NCBI RefSeq assembly: GCF_023516455.1
Contig: NZ_JAMGBA010000001.1
Coordinates: 558,001 to 622,000, forward strand
DNA length: 64,000 bases
Source of the DNA: Sphingomonas caseinilytica
Lineage (GTDB): Bacteria > Pseudomonadota > Alphaproteobacteria > Sphingomonadales > Sphingomonadaceae
Reading direction: 5' to 3'
In this document: positions 37,155 to 45,613 of the stretch, piece after piece
Layout of the letters: each line of letters starts with the position of its first letter
How positions within the stretch are numbered: position 1 is the first letter of the stretch
The notes under the pieces: model-generated
Seen by the model: the letters and a program-made list of their open reading frames with translations, nothing else
Database searches by the model: none
What the model was told of the DNA's origin: nothing
Program-made: the position numbers and the translations under genes

Positions 37155-38647
37155 TGGATTTCCGCCTTCAATGCCGTCCGATCCAGCTTTCCGTTTGGGC
37201 CGACCGGTAGCCGATCCTTCCAGACGATCCGCTGCGGCTGCATATGCTGCGGCAGCTCCCGCCGGAGCCATGCGGAAAGCTGCGCCTCCGCATCGTCGAC
37301 ATTGGCGACGGCGACCAGCACGATCGCCTGTCCAAGCCTTTCATCGGAAACGCCGAACGCCGCAGTGTCACTTACCGCGCCGCTGGCTAGCGCCGCCTCC
37401 TCGATCTCCGTCGGGCTGATGCGGTTGCCGCTGACCTTGATCATCGCGTCGTCGCGGCCCCTGAAGCGAAGCAGGCCATCCTCACCTTTGGCGACCGTGT
37501 CGCCGGACCAGACCGCCGTTCCGCCGAACTGGCTGAATTCGGGTGCCGCCTTGAACCGTTCGGCGGTGCGCTCGGGATCGTTCCAATATCCCAGCGCTAC
37601 CAGCGGCCCGGCATGGACCAATTCGCCATCCTCGCCCGGTGCAGCCTCGCTGCCGTCGGGCCGAACGACCATCAGCTCCGCGAAGGGAATGGCGGTGCCG
37701 ATGCTGTCCGGGTGTGCGTCGACCAGCGCCGGATCGAGGCTCGACGAGCGAAAGGCTTCGGTGAGGCCGTACATCAGGTGCAGCTTCGCCTGCGGGAACA
37801 GGTCACGCAAGCGGCGGACGAGCGGCTCTGGAAGATGGCCGCCGCTGTTGGTCAGGGTTTGGAGTGTCCCGCCTGCTTCGTCCCATTTCTGCTCTGCGAT
37901 CTGCAGCCAGAGCGGCGGAACGCCGGCCAGGACCGTGACGTCATGACGTCCGATAGCTCGGACCAGGTCGCGCGGCAGGAGATAGTCGAAGCCGATCGCG
38001 CAGCCACCTGCTGCCCAAGCCGAGAGCAGCTGGTTCTGCCCATAATCGAAGGCGAGAGGGAGGACGCAAAGGGTGCGGTCAGAAGGCTTCAGGTGGAGAT
38101 AATGGGCGACGCTGATCGCCCCCAGCCAAAGGTTGGCATGGCTGAGCATGACGCCCTTGGGACGGCCGGTGGATCCAGAAGTGTAAAGCAAGGCCGCAAG
38201 GTCGGTTGGATTGCGGTTCGAGGCAGGCAAGGCCTCACGTCCATCATCCCACTCCTCTAGGGCGACGGCCTTGGCATCGGCCAGGTCGCCCTGCTCCAGG
38301 CTCTCAAGCCGCGCGCCGTTGGCGAGGAGCAACCTTGCCCCGCTGTCGGCGAGGATGTGGGCGGCCTGAGCATGCTTCAGCACAGGGTTGATCGGCACAT
38401 GGACGAGTCCGGCACGTGCCGCCGCCAGCGGCATGATGCAGGCCAGGAGCGTCTTACCCATCCAGGTCGCTACGCGATCGCCCGGGTTCAGCCCCATCGC
38501 GAGCAGCCGGGCCGCCGTTCTTCCGACGGCCTCGTCCAATTCGCGATAGGTCAGCCGCGATTCACCAACGACCAGCGCTTCGGCCCCAGCAGCGCCGCGC
38601 AAGGCCAGGTGGTCGAGCGGAAATGATGTGAGCCTGAGTGCCGTCAT
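37151..38647 (-). CDS. AMP-forming acyl-CoA/ACP ligase, exosortase-system-associated type
   Basis: A 498-residue ANL-superfamily enzyme with the P-loop TSGSTGRPKGVMLSH (here LLYTSGSTGRPKGVML), the adenosine-site YGLTEAF, the hinge GDTVAKGEDGLLRFRGRDDAMIK and the C-terminal catalytic Lys in LPVGPNGKLDRTAL. It activates an acyl acid and loads it onto a carrier, probably the ACP encoded divergently 110 bases away. The start is ATG at 38647, inside an A-family palindrome and without Shine-Dalgarno; a longer frame to 38869 reads repeat and shadow sequence. Its stop overlaps the decarboxylase start. Confidence 0.86.
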   Translation of the reverse strand: MTALRLTSFPLDHLALRGAAGAEALVVGESRLTYRELDEAVGRTAARLLAMGLNPGDRVATWMGKTLLACIMPLAAARAGLVHVPINPVLKHAQAAHILADSGARLLLANGARLESLEQGDLADAKAVALEEWDDGREALPASNRNPTDLAALLYTSGSTGRPKGVMLSHANLWLGAISVAHYLHLKPSDRTLCVLPLAFDYGQNQLLSAWAAGGCAIGFDYLLPRDLVRAIGRHDVTVLAGVPPLWLQIAEQKWDEAGGTLQTLTNSGGHLPEPLVRRLRDLFPQAKLHLMYGLTEAFRSSSLDPALVDAHPDSIGTAIPFAELMVVRPDGSEAAPGEDGELVHAGPLVALGYWNDPERTAERFKAAPEFSQFGGTAVWSGDTVAKGEDGLLRFRGRDDAMIKVSGNRISPTEIEEAALASGAVSDTAAFGVSDERLGQAIVLVAVANVDDAEAQLSAWLRRELPQHMQPQRIVWKDRLPVGPNGKLDRTALKAEIQ

Positions 38648-38718
38648 TGCGAGCGTAGCGAAGCAATCCAGAAGTTGTCGAACTGGATTGCTTCGTCGCG
38701 GCGCTCCTCGCAATGACG
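38642..38718. repeat. Palindromic repeat family A, copy 4
   Basis: cgtcattgcgagcgtagcga (38642-38661, then agcaatccag) and inverted partner from 38683 (ctggattgcttcgtcgcggc... cgcaatgacg) to 38718. It lies between the divergent ligase and ACP genes; the ATG of the ligase (38645-38647) is within its left end. Confidence 0.9.
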
Positions 38719-38756
38719 AATTGCATTGACCCCGCACTTTCCTTAGGGGGCGCGCC

Positions 38757-39053
38757 ATGGCGACCATGGGGGACACAATCGTGGCTTTGGACGATCGCGA
38801 AGAGGTCGAGCAGACGGTTCGCGCCCTGCTGGTCGACGTGCTCAACCTGAAGCCATCGCGCGTCGCCAAGTTCGACGATGAAACCGAGCTGTTCGGTGCA
38901 CTGCCGGAGTTCGACTCAATGGCCGTCGCGACCTTGCTGACCGAAATGGAAGAGCGGCTCGGAATCCTGATCGAGGATGAGGATGTCGAGGCCGAGGATT
39001 TGATGAGCTTCGGCCGGCTGGTGTCGCTCGCCGAGAGATTGTCGCTAACCTAA
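38757..39053 (+). CDS. Acyl carrier protein, exosortase-system type
   Basis: A 98-residue acidic helical protein with the phosphopantetheine serine at residue 54 in LPEFDSMAVATLLTEME. The longer N-terminus than housekeeping AcpP and the FDSMA context match the carrier proteins encoded with exosortase-associated ligases and decarboxylases, not the fatty-acid AcpP (LGADSLDT). It is divergent from the ligase-decarboxylase pair. Starts at 38757 or, less likely, 38766. Pathway product not deducible; see the finding on the trio. Confidence 0.88.
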   Translation: MATMGDTIVALDDREEVEQTVRALLVDVLNLKPSRVAKFDDETELFGALPEFDSMAVATLLTEMEERLGILIEDEDVEAEDLMSFGRLVSLAERLSLT

Positions 39054-39206
39054 GTCAGTTCGCCGCACTCACCGGTTGACCGACTCAGCGCGGCGGGCGC
39101 AGGGCTGCCTTGGGCCGCCTGTCTCGGTTGCGCACCATCATTCTCCACGGCCTGAAATCTGCGTGCCGTCTGCGTCTCCCGCAACTCCCTGACCAGGAGA
39201 ATGATA

Positions 39207-40499
39207 ATGGCCGAAACGACGCCGCCCACCGGCGGTGCGGACACTCTTGCACCCCAACCCACCACGACTGCCTCGGATCGCCCGATTATCGGTACTTCCG
39301 CCACCGTGGATCCGACCGTCGAAGATCGCACGATCCGGCCGTTCGAATTCCGAGCTTCGGACGAGGATCTTGCCGACCTCAAACAACGAATTTCCGCGAC
39401 CCGATGGCCTGAAAAGGAAACCGTTTCCGACGACACGCAGGGCGTCCAGCTCAAGACCATCCAGAAGCTCGCCAGCTACTGGGCCACCGGCTACGACTGG
39501 CGCAAGGTGGAGGCACAGCTCAATGCCCTCCCCCAGTTCCTCACGACGATCGATGGCCTCGACATCCACTTCATCCATGTGAAATCCAGGCATGAAAATG
39601 CCCTGCCGGTGATCATTACGCATGGCTGGCCGGGATCGATCATCGAACAGCTGAAGCTGGTCGGTCCGCTAACCGACCCGACCGCATTTGGCGGTTCCGC
39701 GGAAGACGCGTTCGACGTCGTGATCCCGTCTATGCCCGGCTATGGATTCTCCGGAAAACCCGAAACCACCGGCTGGGGGTCCGAGCGCATTGCCAGCACC
39801 TGGGACGTGTTGATGAAGCGGCTCGGCTATGATCGCTACGTCGCCCAGGGCGGCGACTGGGGCGCGATCATCATCGACCAGATGGGTGTGCAGGCACCCG
39901 AGGGATTGCTTGGCATCCACACCAACATGGCCTGCGCCATCCCGCCGGAAGTCGACGCGGCCGCCTTTGCCGGCGGCCCTCCGCCCGAAGGCCTGAGCGA
40001 TGAAGAGCGCTACTCGTTCGACCATGTCGCCTTCTTCTACAAGCATGGCCTTGGCTATGCGCTGGAGATGGGGAACCGTGCGCAGACGCTATACGGTCTC
40101 GCGGATTCGCCGGTTGCGCTCGCATCGTGGATCATCGACCACGACATCTGGACCTATCGGCAGATTGCCAAGCTTTTCGACGGCACGCCGCAAGGGTTCA
40201 CGAGGGACGAGATCCTCGACAACATCACCCTCTACTGGCTGACAAATACCGGCGTATCGTCGGCGCGCCTTTATTGGGAGAACAAGCTGCCCTTCTTCTC
40301 CCCGAAAGGCGTAAAGGTCCCGGTCGTCGTCAGCGCCTTCCCGGAAGAGATTTTCCCGGCCACACAGAAATGGGCCGAGAAGGCGTATCCCAACCTGATC
40401 TACTATCAGAAGCACCCGGAAGGCGCTCACTTCGCTGCGTGGGAACAGCCGGAAGCGTTGATCGGCGACATGCGCGAGGGCTTCCGCTCGCTGCGTTGA
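39207..40499 (+). CDS. Epoxide hydrolase with EHN domain
   Basis: 430 residues. After a 40-residue Pro/Thr-rich leader without obvious signal, an epoxide-hydrolase N-terminal domain (RPFEFRASDEDLADLKQRISATRWP) precedes the alpha/beta hydrolase: HGWPGSIIEQ (oxyanion), nucleophile Asp in AQGGDWGAIIIDQ, and catalytic His in HPEGAHFAAWEQPEAL. Opens epoxides to diols. ATG 39207 is spaced correctly from ccaggaga; an in-frame ATG at 39201 is too close. Stands alone, 21 bases before the converging trxB stop. Confidence 0.93.
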   Translation: MAETTPPTGGADTLAPQPTTTASDRPIIGTSATVDPTVEDRTIRPFEFRASDEDLADLKQRISATRWPEKETVSDDTQGVQLKTIQKLASYWATGYDWRKVEAQLNALPQFLTTIDGLDIHFIHVKSRHENALPVIITHGWPGSIIEQLKLVGPLTDPTAFGGSAEDAFDVVIPSMPGYGFSGKPETTGWGSERIASTWDVLMKRLGYDRYVAQGGDWGAIIIDQMGVQAPEGLLGIHTNMACAIPPEVDAAAFAGGPPPEGLSDEERYSFDHVAFFYKHGLGYALEMGNRAQTLYGLADSPVALASWIIDHDIWTYRQIAKLFDGTPQGFTRDEILDNITLYWLTNTGVSSARLYWENKLPFFSPKGVKVPVVVSAFPEEIFPATQKWAEKAYPNLIYYQKHPEGAHFAAWEQPEALIGDMREGFRSLR

Positions 40500-40520
40500 C
40501 CCTAAGTCGCAGGCGGCTGG

Positions 40521-41489
40521 TTACTCGGCCGCCTGCAGCGCCTCGAACTCCTCGGCCGCTAGGAATTTCTCCGCATCAAGCGCAGCCATGCAGCCGGTGC
40601 CGGCGGCGGTGACTGCCTGGCGGTAGATTTTGTCCATCACGTCGCCGCAGGCGAAGACGCCGGGGATCGAGGTGCGGGTCGAGCCGCTTTCGACTTCGAG
40701 ATAGCCGTCGCTGTCTAGCTTGAGCTTGCCGGAGAACAGTTCGGTCGCCGGCTTGTGGCCGATCGCGACGAAGGCGCCGTCGACATCGAGCCGGGTAATG
40801 GCACCGGTCTTCACGTTGCGGACGTCGAGGCCGACCAAAGCTTCGGGCATTCCGCCGCCGACGAACTCGGCAACTTCGCTGTCCCACATGATCTTGATGT
40901 TGGGATGGGCGAACAGCCGGTCCTGCAGGATCTTTTCGGCGCGAAGCGAATCGCGGCGGTGGATCAGGGTCACGTCATGGCTGTGGTTGGTGAGGTAAAG
41001 CGCTTCCTCGACCGCGGTATTGCCGCCGCCGATCACCGCGACCTTCTTGCCGCGATAGAAGAAGCCGTCGCAGGTCGCGCAGGCGGACGCGCCCCTGCCC
41101 TTCATATGCTCTTCGGACGGAAGGTTGAGCCACTTGGCCTGAGCGCCGGTGGCGATGACCAGCGCATCGGCATGATATTCGGCGCCGCTATCGCCCTTCA
41201 GGACGAACGGCCGGCGGGAGAAATCGACTTCGGCGATATGGTCCCAGACCATCTTGGTGCCGACATGCTCCGCCTGCGCCTGCATTTCCTCCATCAGCCA
41301 GGGACCCTGGATGACGTCGCGAAATCCGGGATAGTTTTCGACGTCGGTCGTGGTGGTTAGCTGCCCGCCGGGCTGGATGCCCTGGATGACGATCGGCGAA
41401 AGGCCTGCACGGGCGGCGTAAATGGCGGCGGTATAGCCGGCTGGGCCCGAACCCAGGACGATCAGGCGGCTGGAAATGACATTGCTCAT
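40521..41489 (-). CDS. trxB: Thioredoxin-disulfide reductase
   Basis: FAD enzyme that passes NADPH electrons to thioredoxin. 322 residues with FAD site [32 protein letters not shown], the redox-active CATC in [15 protein letters not shown] site [15 protein letters not shown] and [10 protein letters not shown]. Start ATG at 41489 gives [13 protein letters not shown]. The intact CATC contrasts with the related enzyme at the right edge of the window, which lacks the cysteines. Confidence 0.97.
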   Translation of the reverse strand: MSNVISSRLIVLGSGPAGYTAAIYAARAGLSPIVIQGIQPGGQLTTTTDVENYPGFRDVIQGPWLMEEMQAQAEHVGTKMVWDHIAEVDFSRRPFVLKGDSGAEYHADALVIATGAQAKWLNLPSEEHMKGRGASACATCDGFFYRGKKVAVIGGGNTAVEEALYLTNHSHDVTLIHRRDSLRAEKILQDRLFAHPNIKIMWDSEVAEFVGGGMPEALVGLDVRNVKTGAITRLDVDGAFVAIGHKPATELFSGKLKLDSDGYLEVESGSTRTSIPGVFACGDVMDKIYRQAVTAAGTGCMAALDAEKFLAAEEFEALQAAE

Positions 41490-41541
41490 GGCCCCCAATT
41501 AGGGAGCCATTTGCGTCGCGGCAATGGGCGGAAAACGGTGC

Positions 41542-41772
41542 CTAGAGGATGAACATCGGCGTCTGGTCCACCACTGCGGGAATCGACCGGACAATGGTGC
41601 AGCCCTGGGGCTTATTGTTGCGGCGCTGGGCCACTTGCTGCTGTGATTGTTGCTGGCGCTGCTGTATCTGTTCGCCACGGGGGCAGCCCTGGCGACGTTG
41701 CGGTTCCCCGGCCCACGCGGCCGCTCCCGGCAATGCCGCCACCAAGATCGCGAAGATCAGCTTCCCCTGCAT
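41542..41772 (-). CDS. Small exported Gln/Arg-rich protein
   Basis: 76 residues: signal peptide MQGKLIFAILVAALPGAAAWA, then a basic and Gln-rich segment (QQRQQQSQQQVAQRRNN) and a C-terminal tail with two Cys (GCPRGEQ, GCTIVRS) that could be disulphide-bonded. Similar small secreted proteins occur in sphingomonads but no function is known. The start could be three codons earlier (41781). No strong ribosome site, so expression is uncertain. Confidence 0.5.
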   Translation of the reverse strand: MQGKLIFAILVAALPGAAAWAGEPQRRQGCPRGEQIQQRQQQSQQQVAQRRNNKPQGCTIVRSIPAVVDQTPMFIL

Positions 41773-41917
41773 GCCGCCCACGTAACGACTCTCTGGCTGA
41801 ACGGCAAATGAATCGAGCGGAGACGCCGAGTTTAACGCCGACGAGCAGAGCGAGGAGGTGTTAAGCGAAGAGACGTCGAACGCCGGACGACCTGCCGGCT
41901 CAGCCGGACAGGATCGA

Positions 41918-41940
41918 CGTCACGGATTTACTCCGTGACG
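41918..41940. repeat. Perfect short hairpin
   Basis: cgtcacgga (41918-41926) and tccgtgacg (41932-41940) form a perfect 9-bp stem with a 5-base loop tttac. It is one of several palindromes in the 270-base gap between the small exported gene and pyrG. Confidence 0.7.
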
Positions 41941-41973
41941 GCAAACGCCCGACTCAAGAAAAAGGCGGATCCA

Positions 41974-42016
41974 TGATGAAAACGCACCGTGCCCCACACG
42001 GTGCTAGTTTTCATCA
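41974..42016. repeat. Long hairpin after pyrG
   Basis: tgatgaaaacgcaccgtg (41974-41991) pairs with cacggtgctagttttcatca (41997-42016), 18 base pairs interrupted only by a TA bulge. It starts 25 bases beyond the pyrG stop (42042). Read in pyrG direction the stem is followed about 10 bases later by ccttttt, so it may end pyrG transcripts; otherwise it is a repeat-derived palindrome. Confidence 0.65.
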
Positions 42017-42041
42017 TCAAGGCCGGGATGACGACTGGGGC

Positions 42042-43676
42042 CTAAACGAGCCTGCTCTGCTTCAACGCCGCGCCGATAAACCCGGCGAACAGCGGATGCG
42101 GCTCGAACGGTCGGCTCTTCAGCTCCGGATGGAACTGGACGCCGATGAACCAGGGATGCTCCGGCCGCTCCACGATTTCGGGGAGTTCTCCGTCCGGCGA
42201 CATTCCCGAGAAGATCAGCCCGCCCTTCTCCAGGGCTTCGCGATAATGGACGTTGACCTCGTAGCGGTGGCGGTGGCGCTCGCTGATTTCGGTCGTGCCG
42301 TACTGCTCCGCAACCTTGCTGTTATGACCCAGCTTGGCCGCATAGGCGCCGAGCCGCATCGTGCCGCCCATGTCGGTGTCGGCGCTGCGCTTCTGAAGGC
42401 CTTCGGGGCTCATCCATTCCGTGATGAGGCCCACGACCGGTTCGCTAGTATCGCCGAACTCGGTGGTCGAAGCAGCCTCGATCCCCGCCGTGTTCCGCGC
42501 GCCTTCGATGCAGGCCATCTGCATGCCGAGGCAAATGCCGAAGAATGGCACTTCGCGTTCGCGGGCGAATCGGACAGAGGCGATCTTGCCCTCGCTGCCG
42601 CGCTCTCCGAAACCCCCCGGCACCAGGATGCCGTGAAGCGGCTCCAGCTCGGCGGCAAGGTCGGCGTCTGCATGTTCGAACATCTCGGCGTCGAGCCAGC
42701 GGATGTTGACCTTGACCCGGTTGGCGAGGCCGCCATGAACCAGCGCCTCGCGGAGCGATTTATAGGCATCCGGCAGGCCGACATATTTGCCGACGACGCC
42801 GATGGTGACTTCGCCTTCCGGATGGTCGACCCGGTCCATGATGTCGTTCCAGCGGGCAAGCTCGGGGCTGGCCGCGTCATCGATGCCGAATACCTTCAGC
42901 ACTTCGGCGTCGAGCCCCTCGCCATGATATTGCAGCGGCACGTCATAGATGGACCGCGCGTCCAGCGCCTGGATGACGGCTTCCTTGGGGACGTTGCAGA
43001 ACAGGGCGATCTTGGCTCGCTCCGCCTCCGGGATCGGGCGATCGGCGCGGCACAACAGCACGTCTGGCTGAATGCCGTAGCTGGTCAGTTCGCGCACCGA
43101 ATGCTGGGTCGGCTTGGTCTTCAGTTCGCCCGCCGCAGCAATGTAGGGCACCAAGGTCGTGTGGACGAAACAGGTCCGGCCGCGCCCAAGGTCGTTCTTC
43201 AGCTGCCGGATCGCCTCGACGAACGGCAGGCTTTCGATGTCGCCGACGGTCCCGCCAATTTCGCAGATGACGAAGTCGAGCCCGTCGACGTCGGTCTGCG
43301 CGAATTCCTTGATGGCATTGGTGACGTGCGGGACGACCTGCACCGTCGCGCCAAGATAATCGCCGCGCCGTTCGCGGGCGATGATGTCGCGGTAGATTCG
43401 GCCCGACGTGATGTTGTCCGACTGATGCGCGGAAACGCCGGTGAACCGTTCATAGTGGCCGAGGTCGAGGTCGGTTTCAGCCCCATCGTCCGTCACATAG
43501 ACTTCGCCATGCTGATAGGGCGACATCGTGCCCGGATCGACGTTGAGATAAGGATCGAACTTCCTGATGCGGACCGAATAGCCGCGTGCCTGGAGAAGCG
43601 CCCCGAGGGATGCTGCCAGAAGTCCTTTGCCAAGCGAGGAAACCACGCCGCCGGTGATGAAGATATACCGCGTCAT
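42042..43676 (-). CDS. pyrG: CTP synthase
   Basis: Aminates UTP to CTP. 544 residues: synthetase domain [25 protein letters not shown] with [42 protein letters not shown] region, then a class-I glutamine amidotransferase domain with GICLGMQMA (Cys nucleophile) and the HPEL catalytic His/Glu at the end. The start ATG at 43676 and the length are canonical. Upstream on the same strand lie secG and tpiA, the usual sphingomonad order tpiA-secG-pyrG. Confidence 0.98.
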   Translation of the reverse strand: MTRYIFITGGVVSSLGKGLLAASLGALLQARGYSVRIRKFDPYLNVDPGTMSPYQHGEVYVTDDGAETDLDLGHYERFTGVSAHQSDNITSGRIYRDIIARERRGDYLGATVQVVPHVTNAIKEFAQTDVDGLDFVICEIGGTVGDIESLPFVEAIRQLKNDLGRGRTCFVHTTLVPYIAAAGELKTKPTQHSVRELTSYGIQPDVLLCRADRPIPEAERAKIALFCNVPKEAVIQALDARSIYDVPLQYHGEGLDAEVLKVFGIDDAASPELARWNDIMDRVDHPEGEVTIGVVGKYVGLPDAYKSLREALVHGGLANRVKVNIRWLDAEMFEHADADLAAELEPLHGILVPGGFGERGSEGKIASVRFAREREVPFFGICLGMQMACIEGARNTAGIEAASTTEFGDTSEPVVGLITEWMSPEGLQKRSADTDMGGTMRLGAYAAKLGHNSKVAEQYGTTEISERHRHRYEVNVHYREALEKGGLIFSGMSPDGELPEIVERPEHPWFIGVQFHPELKSRPFEPHPLFAGFIGAALKQSRLV

Positions 43677-43756
43677 GGGAGTCGGGCCTTAGGGGCGCTT
43701 TGCCCAATGTGGCAAGCGCCAGAATCGTTCTGGGCGAAAAAAGTCGCTTGTGCCGC

Positions 43757-44113
43757 TTATTGAGCGATCGGAACCGCCGGCGCCGCTTCGTTGGCAGCCG
43801 GAGCCGCGGGAGCCTGCTGTGCCGGAGCCGGCGCAGTGCCCTGATACGGCTGTTCCTTGGCCAGCGAGGTATCGACCGTCGGAGCCTCGCGGGTCACGCC
43901 GGCGATGGCGGCAAGCGTGATCGACAGGAAAATGAAGAGGCCGCCAAGGATCGAGGTCGCACGGGTCAGGAAGTCCGCTGCCCCTCGCGCCGTCATCAGG
44001 CCCGCCGACGATCCGCCGACGCCAAGTCCGCCGCCTTCCGACCGCTGCATCAGAATCACCGCGACAAGCGCGACGGCAACCAGCGTCTGGACGACGAGCA
44101 GGAAGGTGAACAT
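43757..44113 (-). CDS. secG: Preprotein translocase subunit SecG
   Basis: 118 residues with the two SecG helices: FTFLLVVQTLVAVALVAVILMQ with the conserved QRSEGGGLGVGGSSAG loop, and TSILGGLFIFLSITLAAIAG. An Ala/Pro-rich C-terminal tail (about 45 residues) is longer than in E. coli, as common in alphaproteobacteria. Part of the SecYEG channel. It starts 88 bases after the exported repeat protein gene upstream and precedes pyrG. Confidence 0.95.
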   Translation of the reverse strand: MFTFLLVVQTLVAVALVAVILMQRSEGGGLGVGGSSAGLMTARGAADFLTRATSILGGLFIFLSITLAAIAGVTREAPTVDTSLAKEQPYQGTAPAPAQQAPAAPAANEAAPAVPIAQ

Positions 44114-44201
44114 CGATGGGCCTTTACAACAAGAATGGAATTGAGCGGCCCCTTAGCCAGCGCGCGCGGAAAACTCAACGCGCGCCGGCATTGGGAAGCA
44201 A

Positions 44202-44684
44202 TTACTGGGCCGAAGCCTCGAGGTCGGCGACAGTTGCACCAACCATGGCGCCGTCGGCGCCGCCCGCGATCCCGTTACGCGGCAGGCGAACAGCCTTGCC
44301 GGATGCGAGCTTGATGGTGACGAACTCCGCATCGATCGAATCGATCGTACCGGCGGCCGCACCGGCGCTGTCCTTGACCGACGCGCCGACCACCAGCGAT
44401 GCGGCGGCGGCGGCGTTAGCGCCTTCGACGAGGGCATTCAGCTCGGCCTGGGTGTTGCCGATGTAGAGCTTTCCGTCCTGCTGGGCGAAGCTCGCCTTGC
44501 CGAGCGCAGCTTCGACCTTGTCGGTCTTCACGGTGACGACGTCACCATTAACGGCAGTGATCGTGCCGACGAGATTGCTGCTGGAATCAAGAACCTGTGC
44601 CCCAACAGCGAAGCCGCCGTCCTGGGCGAATGCCGGGCCGGCGATGGCCAGAGAGGCCGCAGCAAAAGCAACAAAGAGACGCAT
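44202..44684 (-). CDS. Exported protein with two similar beta-rich halves
   Basis: 160 residues with signal peptide MRLFVAFAAASLAIAGPAFA. The mature part has two related segments: VGAQVLDSSSNLVGTITAVNGDVVTVKTDKVEAAL and VGASVKDSAGAAAGTIDSIDAEFVTIKLASGKAVRL, each like a PRC-barrel/small beta-barrel (G-x-V-x-D-x-G-x-x-x-G-x-I). Function unknown; such duplicated beta domains bind ligands or RNA in other proteins. Lies between secG and tpiA on their strand, interrupting the usual tpiA-secG adjacency. Confidence 0.72.
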   Translation of the reverse strand: MRLFVAFAAASLAIAGPAFAQDGGFAVGAQVLDSSSNLVGTITAVNGDVVTVKTDKVEAALGKASFAQQDGKLYIGNTQAELNALVEGANAAAAASLVVGASVKDSAGAAAGTIDSIDAEFVTIKLASGKAVRLPRNGIAGGADGAMVGATVADLEASAQ

Positions 44685-44703
44685 CGTAACCTTTCCCTTT
44701 GAT

Positions 44704-44728
44704 CAGAAAGGCGTTTGTTTAACGCCCT
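44704..44728 (-). terminator. Probable tpiA terminator
   Basis: In the direction of tpiA, ggcgtt-aaaca-aacgcc forms a 6-bp stem (44726 to 44710) followed by tttct. It lies about 50 bases beyond the tpiA stop and before the next gene on that strand. Short stem, so moderate confidence. Confidence 0.5.
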
Positions 44729-44775
44729 TTGCCTGATCGGCAAGTGAACAGTGGGTTGCGAGTTGGCGTCGCGAA

Positions 44776-45531
44776 TTATCGATTTGACGTCGCAGACGCC
44801 GCTTCGACGATCGGAAGGAAATCGGTGGCCTTCAGGCTGGCGCCGCCGACGAGGGCTCCGTCGACGTCAGGAACGGCGAAAATCTCAACTGCATTCGAAG
44901 CCTTCACCGAGCCGCCGTACAGAATTCGAACCTCCGAACCGGCATCACCAAAGGCTGCGACGAGACGGGCTCGCAGAGCGGTGTGCATTTCGTCGATGTC
45001 GGCAGTCGACGGCACCTTGCCAGTGCCGATCGCCCAGATGGGTTCATAGGCGACGGAGAATCGCGAGGCCTCCGCAACGCTGCCGGGAAGCGAAGCATCC
45101 AGCTGCGCGGCAACGGTTTCCACGGCCTTCCCAGCTTCCCGGATCGCATCGCTTTCGCCCACGCACAGGATCACCGAAAGCCCTGCCGCCAGCGCTGCCT
45201 CGGCCTTCGCCTTCACATCGGCATCGCTTTCGCCCTGCGCTTCGCGACGCTCGCTATGGCCGACGATCGTCAGGCGGGCACCCGCGTCGAGCAGCATTGC
45301 CGCGGAAATGCATCCGGTATGAGCGCCCTTTTCATTCTGGTGAACATCCTGCCCACCAATTGCGAAGCCCGGCGCCGCGCGAACCGCACGCTCGATCAGG
45401 GTCGCGGGAAGGCACAGCGCGACATCTGCATCTGCCGTCTCGGCGGCCAGCGCGATGGACGTCACCTCGGTCAAATCCGCCGAAACGCCATGCATTTTCC
45501 AATTGCCCGCCACCAGCTTGCGCCGCGTCAT
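44776..45531 (-). CDS. tpiA: Triose-phosphate isomerase
   Basis: Interconverts dihydroxyacetone phosphate and glyceraldehyde 3-phosphate. 251 residues with GNWKMHG (Lys), SAAMLLDAGARLTIVGHSERR (His), the catalytic Glu and loop 6 in AYEPIWAIGTGKVP, and YGGSVKASNA. ATG 45531. Divergent from ppiD, 82 bases apart, which is the conserved sphingomonad arrangement. Confidence 0.98.
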   Translation of the reverse strand: MTRRKLVAGNWKMHGVSADLTEVTSIALAAETADADVALCLPATLIERAVRAAPGFAIGGQDVHQNEKGAHTGCISAAMLLDAGARLTIVGHSERREAQGESDADVKAKAEAALAAGLSVILCVGESDAIREAGKAVETVAAQLDASLPGSVAEASRFSVAYEPIWAIGTGKVPSTADIDEMHTALRARLVAAFGDAGSEVRILYGGSVKASNAVEIFAVPDVDGALVGGASLKATDFLPIVEAASATSNR

Positions 45532-45613
45532 ATTTCTCCCCTTCAGCTTGCTTGCTGTAACCGAACGCCGCCCCTAAAGCGGCATTCGATTTTTTTCAAA
45601 GTATGGAATTTTC

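Noticed and set aside
41542..41785. Overlapping small frame on the + strand opposite the small exported gene
   Set aside because: The - strand frame has a plausible signal peptide while the + frame is Cys/Arg-rich without features.
41973..43763. 596-codon open frame opposite pyrG
   Set aside because: CTP synthase motifs on the - strand are complete; the start of the + frame lies in the hairpin at 41974.
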